Shown here: one piece after another, positions 16,507 to 24,638 of the stretch
How the letters are laid out: the number at the start of each line of letters is the position of its first letter
Position numbering within the stretch: position 1 is the stretch's first letter
Assembly: GCA_002361615.1 (NCBI GenBank)
Contig: DETK01000034.1
Coordinates: forward strand, 1-28,188
Length of the DNA: 28,188 bases
Direction of reading: 5' to 3'
DNA from: Bacteroidales bacterium UBA3290
GTDB taxonomy: Bacteria; Bacteroidota; Bacteroidia; Bacteroidales; UBA932
Notes under the pieces: model-generated
What the model was told of the DNA's origin: nothing
The model's input: the letters and a program-made list of their open reading frames with translations, nothing else
Database searches by the model: none
Translations under genes and position numbers: made by a program

Positions 16507-17850
16507 ATGCGTAAAGCGTGGTTCATCTTCGTGTCCGCACTCGTCATTGCCGGGTGTGGACACGCTGTTTCTGGCGACCCGACCCTCGAGATCACCGACG
16601 CCGAGCGCGACGCCCGCATCGCCATCGATTTCTCGCGCGACTGCACCTACATCCTGGACTATCTGAAGCCCTACTATCCTGACCTGACGCAGGAACAGGT
16701 GGCAGCCTGGGAGGCATCCAAGGCGCTGGAAGGCCGCGTGATCGACGGTCAGAAGCGCTATTTCCGCAACGCGGGACGCAACCTTTTCCGCATCGACCGC
16801 GAGGCCAAGAAGGTGTTCGAGGCGGTCAACGGGGTGACGCGCGACGTGGAGGACGTCTATCTGGATACCTACAACCACGACGTCATCGCAGCTGTCCGCA
16901 GCACCGGCGAGAACCTGGTCAAACCCGTGACTTTCGTCATCAAGTATGAACTGACCGTCAAGCCCGACGTGGTTCCGGCCGGCGAAACGGTCCGGGCCTG
17001 GATGCCGTATCCGCGTGAAGACCAGAACAGCATGACGGACATCCAGCTGCTGTCGGCTTCCGAATCCGACTTCATCATCGCGCCCGACGAAGTGGAGCAC
17101 AAGAGCATCTATATGGAAAAGACCGCCGAGGCCGGCAAGCCCACGGTTTTCTCCTATACCTTCTCCTTCACCGGCTACAACGAGTGGTATGACTTCTCGC
17201 CCGAGGACTGCAAGCCCTATGATACCGCGTCGGATCTCTACAAGACCTACACGGCCGAGCGCAAGACCCACATCGTCTTCACCGACCGGATCCGTGCCCT
17301 GGCCGATTCCCTGACGGCCGGCGAGACGAACCCGTATCTGAAAGCCCGCAACATCTACCGCTGGATTGCCGAGACCTATCCCTGGGCCAGCGCCCGGGAG
17401 TACTCCACCCTCGAAAACATCCCGATGTACGTGCTGGAGAACGGCCACGGCGACTGCGGCCAGGTAGGCCTCCTGCTGGTGACGCTGTGCCGCGCTGCAG
17501 GCATTCCGGCCCGCTGGCAGAGCGGCTGGATGCTGCATCCGGGTGCTGTCAATATGCACGACTGGAGCGAAATCTATTACGAAGGCATCGGCTGGGTGCC
17601 GACCGACGTCTCATTCGGCCGCGGCCGGGGAGAGGTCAAAGACATCGAAGACGAGTATTTCTTCTACACGAAAGGTCTGGACGCCTACCGTCTGATCTGC
17701 AACAGCGACTATTCCGGACAGTTCTATCCCGCCAAGAAGTTCATCCGCAGCGAAACGGTGGACTTCCAGCGCGGCGAGGTGGAATGGGCCGGCGGCAACC
17801 TCTACTTCAACCAGTGGTCCGGCTGGATCGAAGAAGTCGAATACCGCTAG
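16507..17850 (+). CDS. Transglutaminase-like domain lipoprotein
   Basis: 447 residues with lipobox VIAGC and lipidated Cys17. The N-terminal 140 residues are helical and family-specific; the region 140-245 is beta-rich; the papain-like transglutaminase core spans about 250-385. A complete catalytic triad is visible: Cys317 in GHGDCGQ, His351 in NMHDW, Asp367 in VPTDVSF. Such secreted proteins in Bacteroidetes are usually taken to be proteases or amidases rather than true crosslinkers; the substrate is unknown. It is probably co-transcribed with efp. Its transcript ends at a strong hairpin that lies inside the 3' coding end of the convergent acyltransferase gene, 23 bases past the stop. Confidence 0.85.
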   Translation: MRKAWFIFVSALVIAGCGHAVSGDPTLEITDAERDARIAIDFSRDCTYILDYLKPYYPDLTQEQVAAWEASKALEGRVIDGQKRYFRNAGRNLFRIDREAKKVFEAVNGVTRDVEDVYLDTYNHDVIAAVRSTGENLVKPVTFVIKYELTVKPDVVPAGETVRAWMPYPREDQNSMTDIQLLSASESDFIIAPDEVEHKSIYMEKTAEAGKPTVFSYTFSFTGYNEWYDFSPEDCKPYDTASDLYKTYTAERKTHIVFTDRIRALADSLTAGETNPYLKARNIYRWIAETYPWASAREYSTLENIPMYVLENGHGDCGQVGLLLVTLCRAAGIPARWQSGWMLHPGAVNMHDWSEIYYEGIGWVPTDVSFGRGRGEVKDIEDEYFFYTKGLDAYRLICNSDYSGQFYPAKKFIRSETVDFQRGEVEWAGGNLYFNQWSGWIEEVEYR

Positions 17851-17854
17851 GAAG

Positions 17855-18415
17855 CTAGTCGTCGAGATATGCAAGGCATCCGGGGTGTTTGCCCTGGATG
17901 CCTTTTTCTTTGTAGAACCGTTGGATGGCGCGCAGGTCGTCCATCGCGTTGTCGGTGCATTCGAAGCGCGGGCCGTGGCCGATTTCCATCCTGCCCCAGT
18001 CGAAGTAGCCCAGATAGACCGGCACGCCGGTGGCGCGGGCGATGGTGTGGAAGCCTGTCTTCCAGCGTTTGACCGGCTTGCGGGTCCCCTCCGGGGCGAT
18101 GCACAGGATGAAGTTCTCGCTCTCCTCCAGGGCGTTGATCACCTGGCGCGTCACGCCGACCGCGTTCTTGCGGTCCACGGGAATGGCACCTACGCTGCGC
18201 AGCAGATTGCCAAGCGGCCAGAAGAAGAACTCTTTCTTGATCATTACGCGCGGCTTGCGGTCGAAAGCGCGTACATAGAGCCAGGCCACGACGAAATCCC
18301 AGATCGAAGAGTGGGGCGCGCCCAGGAAAATGAGCTTGGGCTCCGGCGGAAGAGAGGTATCCATCAGCTTCCAGTGCATACGGAGCAGGAGTTTTCGGGC
18401 GGTGGCGGGCTTCAT
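17855..18415 (-). CDS. 1-acylglycerol-3-phosphate acyltransferase-like (PlsC family) protein
   Basis: 186 residues. The HX4D catalytic motif is HSSIWD (H35, D40) and the second family motif is PEGTRK (108-113), followed by KTGFHTIARATGVPVYLGY. These are the acyltransferase signatures of lysophospholipid acyltransferases acting at the inner face of the membrane. The protein is shorter than full PlsC (about 240 residues) and lacks an obvious N-terminal membrane helix, as in the short 'acyltransferase' variants of Bacteroidetes. It starts three bases after the parE stop, so the two form an operon. Its exact acceptor is unknown. Confidence 0.85.
   Translation of the reverse strand: MKPATARKLLLRMHWKLMDTSLPPEPKLIFLGAPHSSIWDFVVAWLYVRAFDRKPRVMIKKEFFFWPLGNLLRSVGAIPVDRKNAVGVTRQVINALEESENFILCIAPEGTRKPVKRWKTGFHTIARATGVPVYLGYFDWGRMEIGHGPRFECTDNAMDDLRAIQRFYKEKGIQGKHPGCLAYLDD
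17873..17910 (+). terminator. Intrinsic terminator of the efp/transglutaminase transcript
   Basis: AAGGCATCC (17873-17881) pairs with GGATGCCTT (17896-17904), with GGG/CCC extending the stem inside, followed by TTTCTTT. It is on the plus strand and embedded in the last codons of the convergent plsC-like gene. Confidence 0.75.
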
Positions 18416-18418
18416 GCT

Positions 18419-20347
18419 TTACTGTGCTTCTTCCGTGTTGTCGATGTCGCTCCGGAGGTTCGTCCGGATGAACTTCTGCCGCACGGGCGTGTTGTCGCCC
18501 ATATAGAACTGGATGATGTCGGCGATCTTGTCCTCGCCCGTCAAGTGTACCATTTCCAGGCGGATATCCTCGCCGATGAAGCCCTTGAACTCGTCGGGCG
18601 AGATTTCACCCAGGCCTTTGAAGCGCGTGATCTCGGCACCGCGGCCCATCTTCTTGAGCGCGGCTTCCTTTTCGGCGGAGCTGTAGCAGTACACGTTGCT
18701 CTTCTTGTCGCGCACGCGGAAGAGGGGCGTCTGGAGGATATAAAGGTGTCCGGCGCGTACCACGTCGGGATAGAATTTCAAGAAGAAGGTAAGCATCAGC
18801 AGGCGGATGTGCATTCCGTCCACGTCGGCATCGGTTGCGATGACGATGTTGTTGTAGCGCAGCCCTTCCACGCCGTCTTCGATGTTCAGGGCGGACTGCA
18901 GGAGCGCCAGTTCCACGTTCTTCTCGGCGTAGAGGTCTTTCTTCGAGGCCTTGGCGCAGTTGAAGGGCTTGCCCATCAGGCTGAAGACGGCCTGGGTGTT
19001 GGCGTCGCGGCTCTTGGTGATGCTGCCGGAAGCCGAGTCGCCCTCGGTGATGAAGAGGGTGCTCTGGTCGGCCAGCGGATTGCGGTCGCCGTAGTGGATG
19101 CGGCAGTCGCGCAGCTTCTTGTTATGGAGCGAGGCCTTCTTGAGGCGCGCCTTGGTCTTCTTGCTGATGGAGGAGATGGCGTTGCGCTCTTTTTCGGAGT
19201 CCTGGATCTTGGCCAGGATCACGTCGGCCACGTCGAGGTTCTTGTGGAGATAGTTGTCCAGGTCGGTCGAGAGGAAGTCGAGCATGGTCTTGCTCAGCGT
19301 GGGGCCGTGGGTGCCTTCCTGCTTGTTCTGCCACATATACTTGGAGCCGAGCTGGACCTTGGTCTGGCCCTCGAACTCCGGCTCCTGGATGCGGACGCTT
19401 ACCGCACCGATGATCGACTGGCGCACGTCCACCGGGTTGAAGTCCTTCTTGTAGAAATCCTTCAGCACCTTGGCGATGGCTTCCTTGAAGGCGGCCAGGT
19501 GCGTACCGCCCAGCGTGGTGTTCTGGCCGTTGACGAAAGAGTAGATGTTCTCGCCGTAGCCGCTTCCGTGGGTGAAGGCCACCTCGATGTCCTGGGTCTT
19601 GAGATGGATCGGGGGATAGAGGGGCTCTTCGTCGATGCTTTCGTTGAGCAGGTCGAGCAGGCCGTTCTCCGACTTGTACTCAGTGCCGTTGAAGGTGAGC
19701 TTCAGGCCGACGTTGAGGTAGGCGTAGTTGCGGAGCATCGTGTCGATGTACTCCGTGTTGTATTCATAGGGCTCGAAGAGCGTGTCGTCAGGAATGAAGG
19801 AGACGAGCGTGCCGTTTCGCTCCGTCGTGGGTTTCGGCGTGAAGTCGGGCGTGACGAGGATGCCTTTTTCGTAGGTCAGGGCCAGAGTCTCCCCATTACG
19901 GAACGACTGGACGGTGAACTGCGACGAGAGGGCGTTGGCGGCCTTCAGGCCGACGCCGTTCATACCCACGGATTTCTGGAAGGTCTTGTTGTCGAACTTC
20001 GCGCCGGTGTGGAGTTTGCTCACGGCGGCGTCGAGCAGGTTTTGGGTCTTGTCTTTCTCGCTGAAACCGAAGGGAATGCCGCGTCCGTAGTCGCGGATGG
20101 AGATGCGTTTGTCCTCGATCTTGATCTGGATGAGCTTGCCATAGCCCATCGCGAACTCGTCGATCGAATTGTCGATGATTTCCTTCATCAGCACGTACAT
20201 GCCGTCGTTGGGGGCGGTTCCGTCGCCCAGTCGGCCGATGTACATGCCCGGGCGGAGCCGGATGTGCTCGAGGTCTTCCAGGTGGACGATGCTCTCGTCG
20301 CCGTAATCGTGGTCGGGGATGTTCAGGGTCTCGTCGTCTTCTTTCAT
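18419..20347 (-). CDS. parE: DNA topoisomerase IV subunit B (ParE/GyrB family)
   Basis: 642 residues from ATG 20347; upstream in-frame starts would precede the TATCTTTG box at 20390-20397. ParE is the ATPase half of topoisomerase IV, which decatenates daughter chromosomes. Seen: GHKL ATPase with E56 and N60 (KEIIDNSIDEF), DYGRGIP at 86-92 and VGMNGVGLKAAN from 127; transducer domain to about 400; TOPRIM with EGDSASG at 435-441 and DADVDG at 506-511; the C-terminal FKGLGE motif (576-581) and FIGEDIR. The size (about 640) and absence of the GyrB insert favour ParE over GyrB; PIGKPF-like text reads SLMGKPFNCAKASK here. No parC lies beside it in the window; the next gene is the acyltransferase. 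Confidence 0.92.
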   Translation of the reverse strand: MKEDDETLNIPDHDYGDESIVHLEDLEHIRLRPGMYIGRLGDGTAPNDGMYVLMKEIIDNSIDEFAMGYGKLIQIKIEDKRISIRDYGRGIPFGFSEKDKTQNLLDAAVSKLHTGAKFDNKTFQKSVGMNGVGLKAANALSSQFTVQSFRNGETLALTYEKGILVTPDFTPKPTTERNGTLVSFIPDDTLFEPYEYNTEYIDTMLRNYAYLNVGLKLTFNGTEYKSENGLLDLLNESIDEEPLYPPIHLKTQDIEVAFTHGSGYGENIYSFVNGQNTTLGGTHLAAFKEAIAKVLKDFYKKDFNPVDVRQSIIGAVSVRIQEPEFEGQTKVQLGSKYMWQNKQEGTHGPTLSKTMLDFLSTDLDNYLHKNLDVADVILAKIQDSEKERNAISSISKKTKARLKKASLHNKKLRDCRIHYGDRNPLADQSTLFITEGDSASGSITKSRDANTQAVFSLMGKPFNCAKASKKDLYAEKNVELALLQSALNIEDGVEGLRYNNIVIATDADVDGMHIRLLMLTFFLKFYPDVVRAGHLYILQTPLFRVRDKKSNVYCYSSAEKEAALKKMGRGAEITRFKGLGEISPDEFKGFIGEDIRLEMVHLTGEDKIADIIQFYMGDNTPVRQKFIRTNLRSDIDNTEEAQ

Positions 20348-20386
20348 GTCGTTCGCGTCATTCCCGTCCAGACCGGGAATCTCATC

Positions 20387-20417
20387 TTGCAAAGATAAGA
20401 AAAGATTTTTATCTTTG
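20387..20417. promoter_or_regulatory. Divergent promoters of parE and the DUF6057-like gene
   Basis: Plus: TTG at 20387-20389, 20 bases, TATCTTTG at 20410-20417, start codon at 20433. Minus: TATCTTTG at 20397-20390 for parE. CAAAGATAA (20390-20398) and TTATCTTTG (20409-20417) are perfect inverted repeats, so the region is symmetric. The minus -7 box abuts the plus -33 TTG, as between ntrC-like and cmk. Confidence 0.7.
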
Positions 20418-20432
20418 TGAAAACGCGATACC

Positions 20433-21947
20433 ATGATCAAGAAGCGGACATCCCGTCTGCTGGCCGTGACGACCGGAATCAGCGCAGCGGGTTTCCTTCT
20501 CTGCGCCGCGCATGTGATGTCCGTTTTTTCCAGCTATATCTACAAGTTCCATGCGACTTCCCTGTTCCAGGACACTGCGGCCTGGCTGGCCGGGCATTTC
20601 GAAAAGCCTGCCGCCCTGCTGGTCTATTGCGGCCGCTTCCTGACCCAGTTCTGCTATTTCCCGGGGGTTGCCATCCTTCTGCTGACAGGGCTCTATGCGC
20701 TGATTTCCTGGCTGTGCTACCGCTATTTCCTGCGCGGGAGCGCTCTCCCCGTACTCTCGCTGCTGCCCGCCCTGGCGCTGTATCTGTCGCTGATGCGGAT
20801 GGGATACGGCGTGCTCGTCTTCCGCGCCGATGCACTGATCTTTACCGAGCCGGTCGGCATCCTCTCCGCACTTCTGCTGTTCCGTCTGCTGCAGGCCGGG
20901 GAAGGGAAGGTCAGATGGATAGTCGCCCTGCTGGGCTATCCTCTTTTCGGTTGTTATGCCCTGCTGGCGCTGCTGATCCACGCCGTCTGGTCGCTTTCCC
21001 ATCCGGGGCCCCGCCTCGCCGGATTGCTTCCGCTGGCCGACCTGTTGCTGGTCGCAGCCGTGCCGCCGCTGGAATACCTGTTGCTGTACGACCATACCGT
21101 CTTCCGCTACATGTGGTTCCAGGGAGGCCCGTTCCTGGATTATGTGGCCAATGCGAAGGAGATGATACCGTTGCTGCTGGCCGCTCTGCTTCCCGTCCTT
21201 ATGGCCGTCCGAAGGCCCGCAAAGCGGGAACCCGCATCCTGGACTCCTTACCTCACGCTGGCAATCGGAATCGGCATGGTGGTGTGCGTTTATCTGCTTC
21301 CGTATCGGAATGCCCTGTTCCACAGGCAGATGATTGCCGAGCGGGCTATTGAGAAAGGAGACTGGGACACGGTGGCGGACAAGACCTGCTCCCTGAAACT
21401 GACCAACGACATCCTGGTATCTTACCGCAACTGCGCCCTGTACGCCCAGGGGCGGCTGGAAAGGGATTGCATGAAGTATTCATTCAATATGATCCCCGTT
21501 ACCATCGGCGACAAGGAATACTCCTCTTCGCTGCTGGCGGGACCGACCCTCTTCTTTTATTCGGGCCTGCTCAATTACGCCGCCCGTATCTCCTCCGAGA
21601 TCAGCCTTTACGCCAACTATGCCGTGGAACGGTGGAAGTTCCTGGCCAAGGTGGCCGTTTTCAACGGAGAAACGCATCTGGCCGACAAGTATATAGAGAC
21701 CCTGGCCCATACAACGCTCCACAAGGCGTGGGCGCGCCGGTACAGAGACTATCTCGAGCATCCGGAGCGACTGGCCCTGGATCCCGAATACCGCCTGCTC
21801 TCTCCCCTGCAGGATTACGAGGAAAAACGCTGGATGCCCAGCGACAACGCCGCCGCCAATGTCCTGTTGTTCTATAGCTACGTTCCAGGGGACAGCCCCC
21901 AGATGCAGGAGTGGAACCGCGCCGCCCAAATGATGCTCCAACCATGA
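20433..21947 (+). CDS. DUF6057-like polytopic membrane protein
   Basis: 504 residues. The N-terminal 290 residues hold about eight hydrophobic segments (roughly 10-30, 75-97, 105-122, 139-155, 160-187, 195-219, 243-260, 270-290). The last 210 residues are soluble, with helical repeat-like stretches such as IAERAIEKGDWDTVADKTCS and HLADKYIETLAHTTLHKAWA. The layout matches the uncharacterised DUF6057 family of Bacteroidales as I know it; no catalytic motif is seen. Its stop overlaps the ATG of the PD40/CxxCH lipoprotein (ATGA), so they are made together and probably work together in the envelope. Function unknown. Confidence 0.72.
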   Translation: MIKKRTSRLLAVTTGISAAGFLLCAAHVMSVFSSYIYKFHATSLFQDTAAWLAGHFEKPAALLVYCGRFLTQFCYFPGVAILLLTGLYALISWLCYRYFLRGSALPVLSLLPALALYLSLMRMGYGVLVFRADALIFTEPVGILSALLLFRLLQAGEGKVRWIVALLGYPLFGCYALLALLIHAVWSLSHPGPRLAGLLPLADLLLVAAVPPLEYLLLYDHTVFRYMWFQGGPFLDYVANAKEMIPLLLAALLPVLMAVRRPAKREPASWTPYLTLAIGIGMVVCVYLLPYRNALFHRQMIAERAIEKGDWDTVADKTCSLKLTNDILVSYRNCALYAQGRLERDCMKYSFNMIPVTIGDKEYSSSLLAGPTLFFYSGLLNYAARISSEISLYANYAVERWKFLAKVAVFNGETHLADKYIETLAHTTLHKAWARRYRDYLEHPERLALDPEYRLLSPLQDYEEKRWMPSDNAAANVLLFYSYVPGDSPQMQEWNRAAQMMLQP

Positions 21948-23422
21948 AACGCCTGCTCCTCTTCACTGCGGCCCTTCTGCTGATGGGAACCGCCTGCATC
22001 AGGATCCCGGGTGACGCCCGCCCGGCAGACACACCCGCCCGCATCTATCCCGACTATGCCGATGTCGCCATTCCCTGCAACATCGCGCCGATGAACTTCC
22101 GTATCGAAGAGGAGGCCCGACAGTTCCGCTGTGTGGCCCGGGGTGCGCACGGCGAAGCGATCCGGACCGCCGGACGCACCGTGCACTTCCCGGCCAAGGC
22201 CTGGCGGAAACTGCTGGAAGCCAATATCGGCGGCGAAATCTGCTTCGAAATCTACGCGAAAGGCGCAGACTGCTGGCGCGCGTATCCGTCCGTCCATCTG
22301 TTCGTGGCTCCCGATCAGGTGGACCGCTATGTCTCCTACCGCTTGATTGAGCCCACTTACGGGATGGCCGGCGTGATGAGTATTTCCCAGCGCGACCTTT
22401 CCTCTTTCAGGGAAAAGGAGATTTTCAACAACCAGCTGGACTACGACCGGACCAGCGGGCAGTGCATCAACTGTCACTCCTTCCAGAACTGGCACACCGA
22501 CCGTATGCAGTTCCATGTCCGGCAGAAAGATGGCGGAACCATCATCGCCCGGGGGAAGGATATCCGCAAAGTCAATCTCAAGGCGGACGGCTTCCTTTCT
22601 TCCGGCGTCTATCCGTCCTGGCATCCCGGGAAAGACCTGATAGCTTACTCGCTCAACAGCACCCTGCAGTTTTTCTACGCCAAGGGAATCGATCGGACCG
22701 AAGTGATCGACAGTGATTCCGACATCATCGTCTATGACCCCCAGCGCAACCGGGCCCGCATCGTCGCCGGCGACAGCCTGCAGCTGGAGACCTTTCCCTA
22801 CTGGTCGCCCGATGGCCGGACGCTGTATTACGCTTCCGCCGACATCACCCGTCTGGCCCCCATGCGGCAGTATTATTATGGCATGCATTACGATGAGTTG
22901 AAATACCGGCTGATGCGTATCCCTTACGAGCCTTCTTCCGACAGTTTCGGTCCGGCGGAAGTCTTTTACGACGCTTCGGCCGAAGACCGCAGTGCCACGT
23001 TCCCCCGCGTTTCGCCGGACGGCCGTTACCTGCTCTTTACGATGGCCCGTTTCGGGCAGTTCCATATCTGGCACCGTGATGCCGACCTCTATCTGACCGA
23101 CCTGGCGTCCGGGCAGACGCGTCCGCTCGACGCGGTCAACAGCCCGGAATCGGAGAGTTATCACAGCTGGTCGTCGAACGGCCGTTGGATCGTATTCTCA
23201 TCCCGCCGCGACGACCGCAGCTTTACCCGTCTGTATCTGGCGTGGTTCGACGGGGAAGGGAATGCACACAAGCCCTTCCTGCTGCCCCAGCGCGATCCGC
23301 AGCAGAATATCCGCCGCTTCAAATCTTACAACATTCCGGAATTCACCGTAGAACCCGTCTCCCTTTCCCCCAAGGATTTCCTCAAGACAGTCCGGGGACC
23401 GGCCCTCCAGGCAGAACAGTAG
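21944..23422 (+). CDS. PD40/TolB-like beta-propeller lipoprotein with a CxxCH motif
   Basis: 492 residues from ATG 21944, chosen because MKRLLLFTAALLLMGTAC is a complete lipoprotein signal peptide (Cys18) and the ATG overlaps the preceding stop. Residues 172-180 contain CINCH (C174, C177, H178), the c-type haem attachment motif. Four PD40-type repeats follow (VYPSWHPGKDLIAYS, FPYWSPDGRTLYYAS, FPRVSPDGRYLLFT, YHSWSSNGRWIVFSS), making a TolB-like propeller. Similar proteins in Bacteroidales are often named TolB-like. It should be periplasmic or surface-exposed and anchored by lipid. Whether haem is truly attached is not shown; a single motif with no distal Met identified. Confidence 0.75.
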   Translation: MKRLLLFTAALLLMGTACIRIPGDARPADTPARIYPDYADVAIPCNIAPMNFRIEEEARQFRCVARGAHGEAIRTAGRTVHFPAKAWRKLLEANIGGEICFEIYAKGADCWRAYPSVHLFVAPDQVDRYVSYRLIEPTYGMAGVMSISQRDLSSFREKEIFNNQLDYDRTSGQCINCHSFQNWHTDRMQFHVRQKDGGTIIARGKDIRKVNLKADGFLSSGVYPSWHPGKDLIAYSLNSTLQFFYAKGIDRTEVIDSDSDIIVYDPQRNRARIVAGDSLQLETFPYWSPDGRTLYYASADITRLAPMRQYYYGMHYDELKYRLMRIPYEPSSDSFGPAEVFYDASAEDRSATFPRVSPDGRYLLFTMARFGQFHIWHRDADLYLTDLASGQTRPLDAVNSPESESYHSWSSNGRWIVFSSRRDDRSFTRLYLAWFDGEGNAHKPFLLPQRDPQQNIRRFKSYNIPEFTVEPVSLSPKDFLKTVRGPALQAEQ

Positions 23423-23439
23423 TGCAAACGCCGGGAAAG

Positions 23440-23691
23440 ACTAAAAGGGCGGCCCATGCGGGCTCCGCCGCCGCGGTTGGTCCACTCATAGACCATCTCG
23501 CCGTTGGCGTCATAGACGTAGGAACCGTCGGCATTGATGTTGGAGATGGCATCATAGGGCACACCGTCCACCACGTAGATCGGAGAGTTGCTGCCGCTGA
23601 AGGAACCGAAACCACGGATACGGATGCCTCCGGAAGAACCCGGCTGGCCGGATGCGGAGGGAACGCCGTCGAGATTAGGATTATTTATTCG
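23440..23691 (-). pseudogene. SusC-type TonB-dependent transporter fragment (plug domain)
   Basis: Read on the minus strand, about 84 codons encode PSASGQPGSSGGIRIRGFGS, then SPIYVVDGVPYD and a tail to GGGARMGRPF. This is the conserved plug-domain segment of SusC-like receptors (compare SASGQPGSS.IRIRG...PIYVVDGVPYD). A stop closes the frame upstream (23692-23694) and there is no start codon, signal peptide or barrel. The frame continues a little past the homologous part into antisense of the PD40 gene. It is therefore a fragment sitting between the PD40 gene and the recombinase start. It could be rearrangement debris or a recombination target for the adjacent enzyme. Confidence 0.8.
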
Positions 23692-23699
23692 TTAATTAT

Positions 23700-23707
23700 T
23701 ACTTTTG
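23700..23707 (+). promoter_or_regulatory. Possible -7 box of the tyrosine recombinase
   Basis: TACTTTTG fits TAnnTTTG but ends only four bases before the ATG at 23712, and no TTG lies 20 bases upstream. If it is used, the transcript would be leaderless. The next in-frame Met is at codon 86, so no alternative start preserves the core-binding domain. Confidence 0.35.
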
Positions 23708-23711
23708 GGCG

Positions 23712-24638
23712 ATGAAACAGAAGCCGACCGGCATATTGGAATTCTTTGCCCGGCACAACGAAGCGTTTGCCTGCAAGGTGGGGTACAGCCGCACCCGGGG
23801 GACATTCGACCGCTACAAAGTGGTGTACAGCCACTTGGCAGCCTACATACGAGGCAGGTACCGGAAAGACGACATTCCGTTGCAGCGCATCCGATCCTCT
23901 TTCGTCGAAGGGTTCGACAACTGGTTGCGGGTGAAGTGCCGGCTGGCTCCGAACAGTATCTGGGGCTATATGATCGCTGTGAAGCACATTTTCATGCTGG
24001 CGCGTAACGAGGGCTTGATGGCCGTCAATCCGTTCGCTTCTTACGTCAACAGTTATACAGGGGTGGACCGGGGCTATCTTTCAGAGGAGGAACTGGTCCG
24101 GTTGATGGAGGTCCCGGCGCGCACACGCGTGGAGGAACAGGTGCGCGACCTGTTCCTCTTTTCCGCCTTCACGGGCCTGGCCTATATCGACATCAAGAAT
24201 CTGCGGGAGACCAATGTCCGGAAGTATTTCGACGGAAACTGGTGGCTCATCCTGCGGCGTCACAAGACGCAGGTCGAGTCGAATGTCCGGCTGCTTGACG
24301 TGCCGCTGCGACTGGTGGAAAAGTACCGCGGCTCGCAGCCTGACGGACATCTTTTTCCCGTGCCGAGCAACAACTGCTGCAACGAGAACCTGCATCACCT
24401 GGCGGAGCGCTGCGGCATCAAGACCCACCTCACGTTCCACGTGGGCCGGCACACCTTCGCCACGATCGCGCTCAACCGCGGCATGCCTATAGAAACGCTC
24501 AGCCGCATCCTCGGTCACACGAACATCCGCACCACGCAGATCTACGCGAAGATTACCGACAGGAAAGTCAGTGCAGACATGGCGGCCCTGGCCGGCAGCC
24601 TTGCTGCGGTCGAGGCCGACATCTGCCGGAAGATCTGA
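23712..24638 (+). CDS. Tyrosine recombinase lacking the N-terminal arm-binding domain
   Basis: 308 residues. The SAM-like core-binding domain begins at residue 8 (ILEFFARHNEAFACKVG) and runs to about 110; the catalytic domain fills 120-300. Catalytic residues: Lys185, H243-V-G-R246, His269 in LGHT, nucleophile Tyr278. The first arginine is replaced by Ala157 (FTGLAYID), as in many Bacteroidetes integrases. Full-length relatives carry about 100 further N-terminal residues (arm-binding), absent here. It may be an invertase-type enzyme of this size, or an integrase truncated by rearrangement; the SusC fragment directly upstream fits the latter. It ends flush with the convergent hydrolase. Confidence 0.87.
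   Translation: MKQKPTGILEFFARHNEAFACKVGYSRTRGTFDRYKVVYSHLAAYIRGRYRKDDIPLQRIRSSFVEGFDNWLRVKCRLAPNSIWGYMIAVKHIFMLARNEGLMAVNPFASYVNSYTGVDRGYLSEEELVRLMEVPARTRVEEQVRDLFLFSAFTGLAYIDIKNLRETNVRKYFDGNWWLILRRHKTQVESNVRLLDVPLRLVEKYRGSQPDGHLFPVPSNNCCNENLHHLAERCGIKTHLTFHVGRHTFATIALNRGMPIETLSRILGHTNIRTTQIYAKITDRKVSADMAALAGSLAAVEADICRKI

Noticed and set aside
15904..17559. 551-codon minus frame opposite efp and the transglutaminase gene
   Set aside because: It spans two clear plus-strand genes and their gap; no start context or domain.
17885..20398. 837-codon open frame on the plus strand opposite parE and plsC
   Set aside because: It is the antisense shadow of well-supported genes; GC-rich third positions keep the opposite frame open, and the translation has no recognisable domain.
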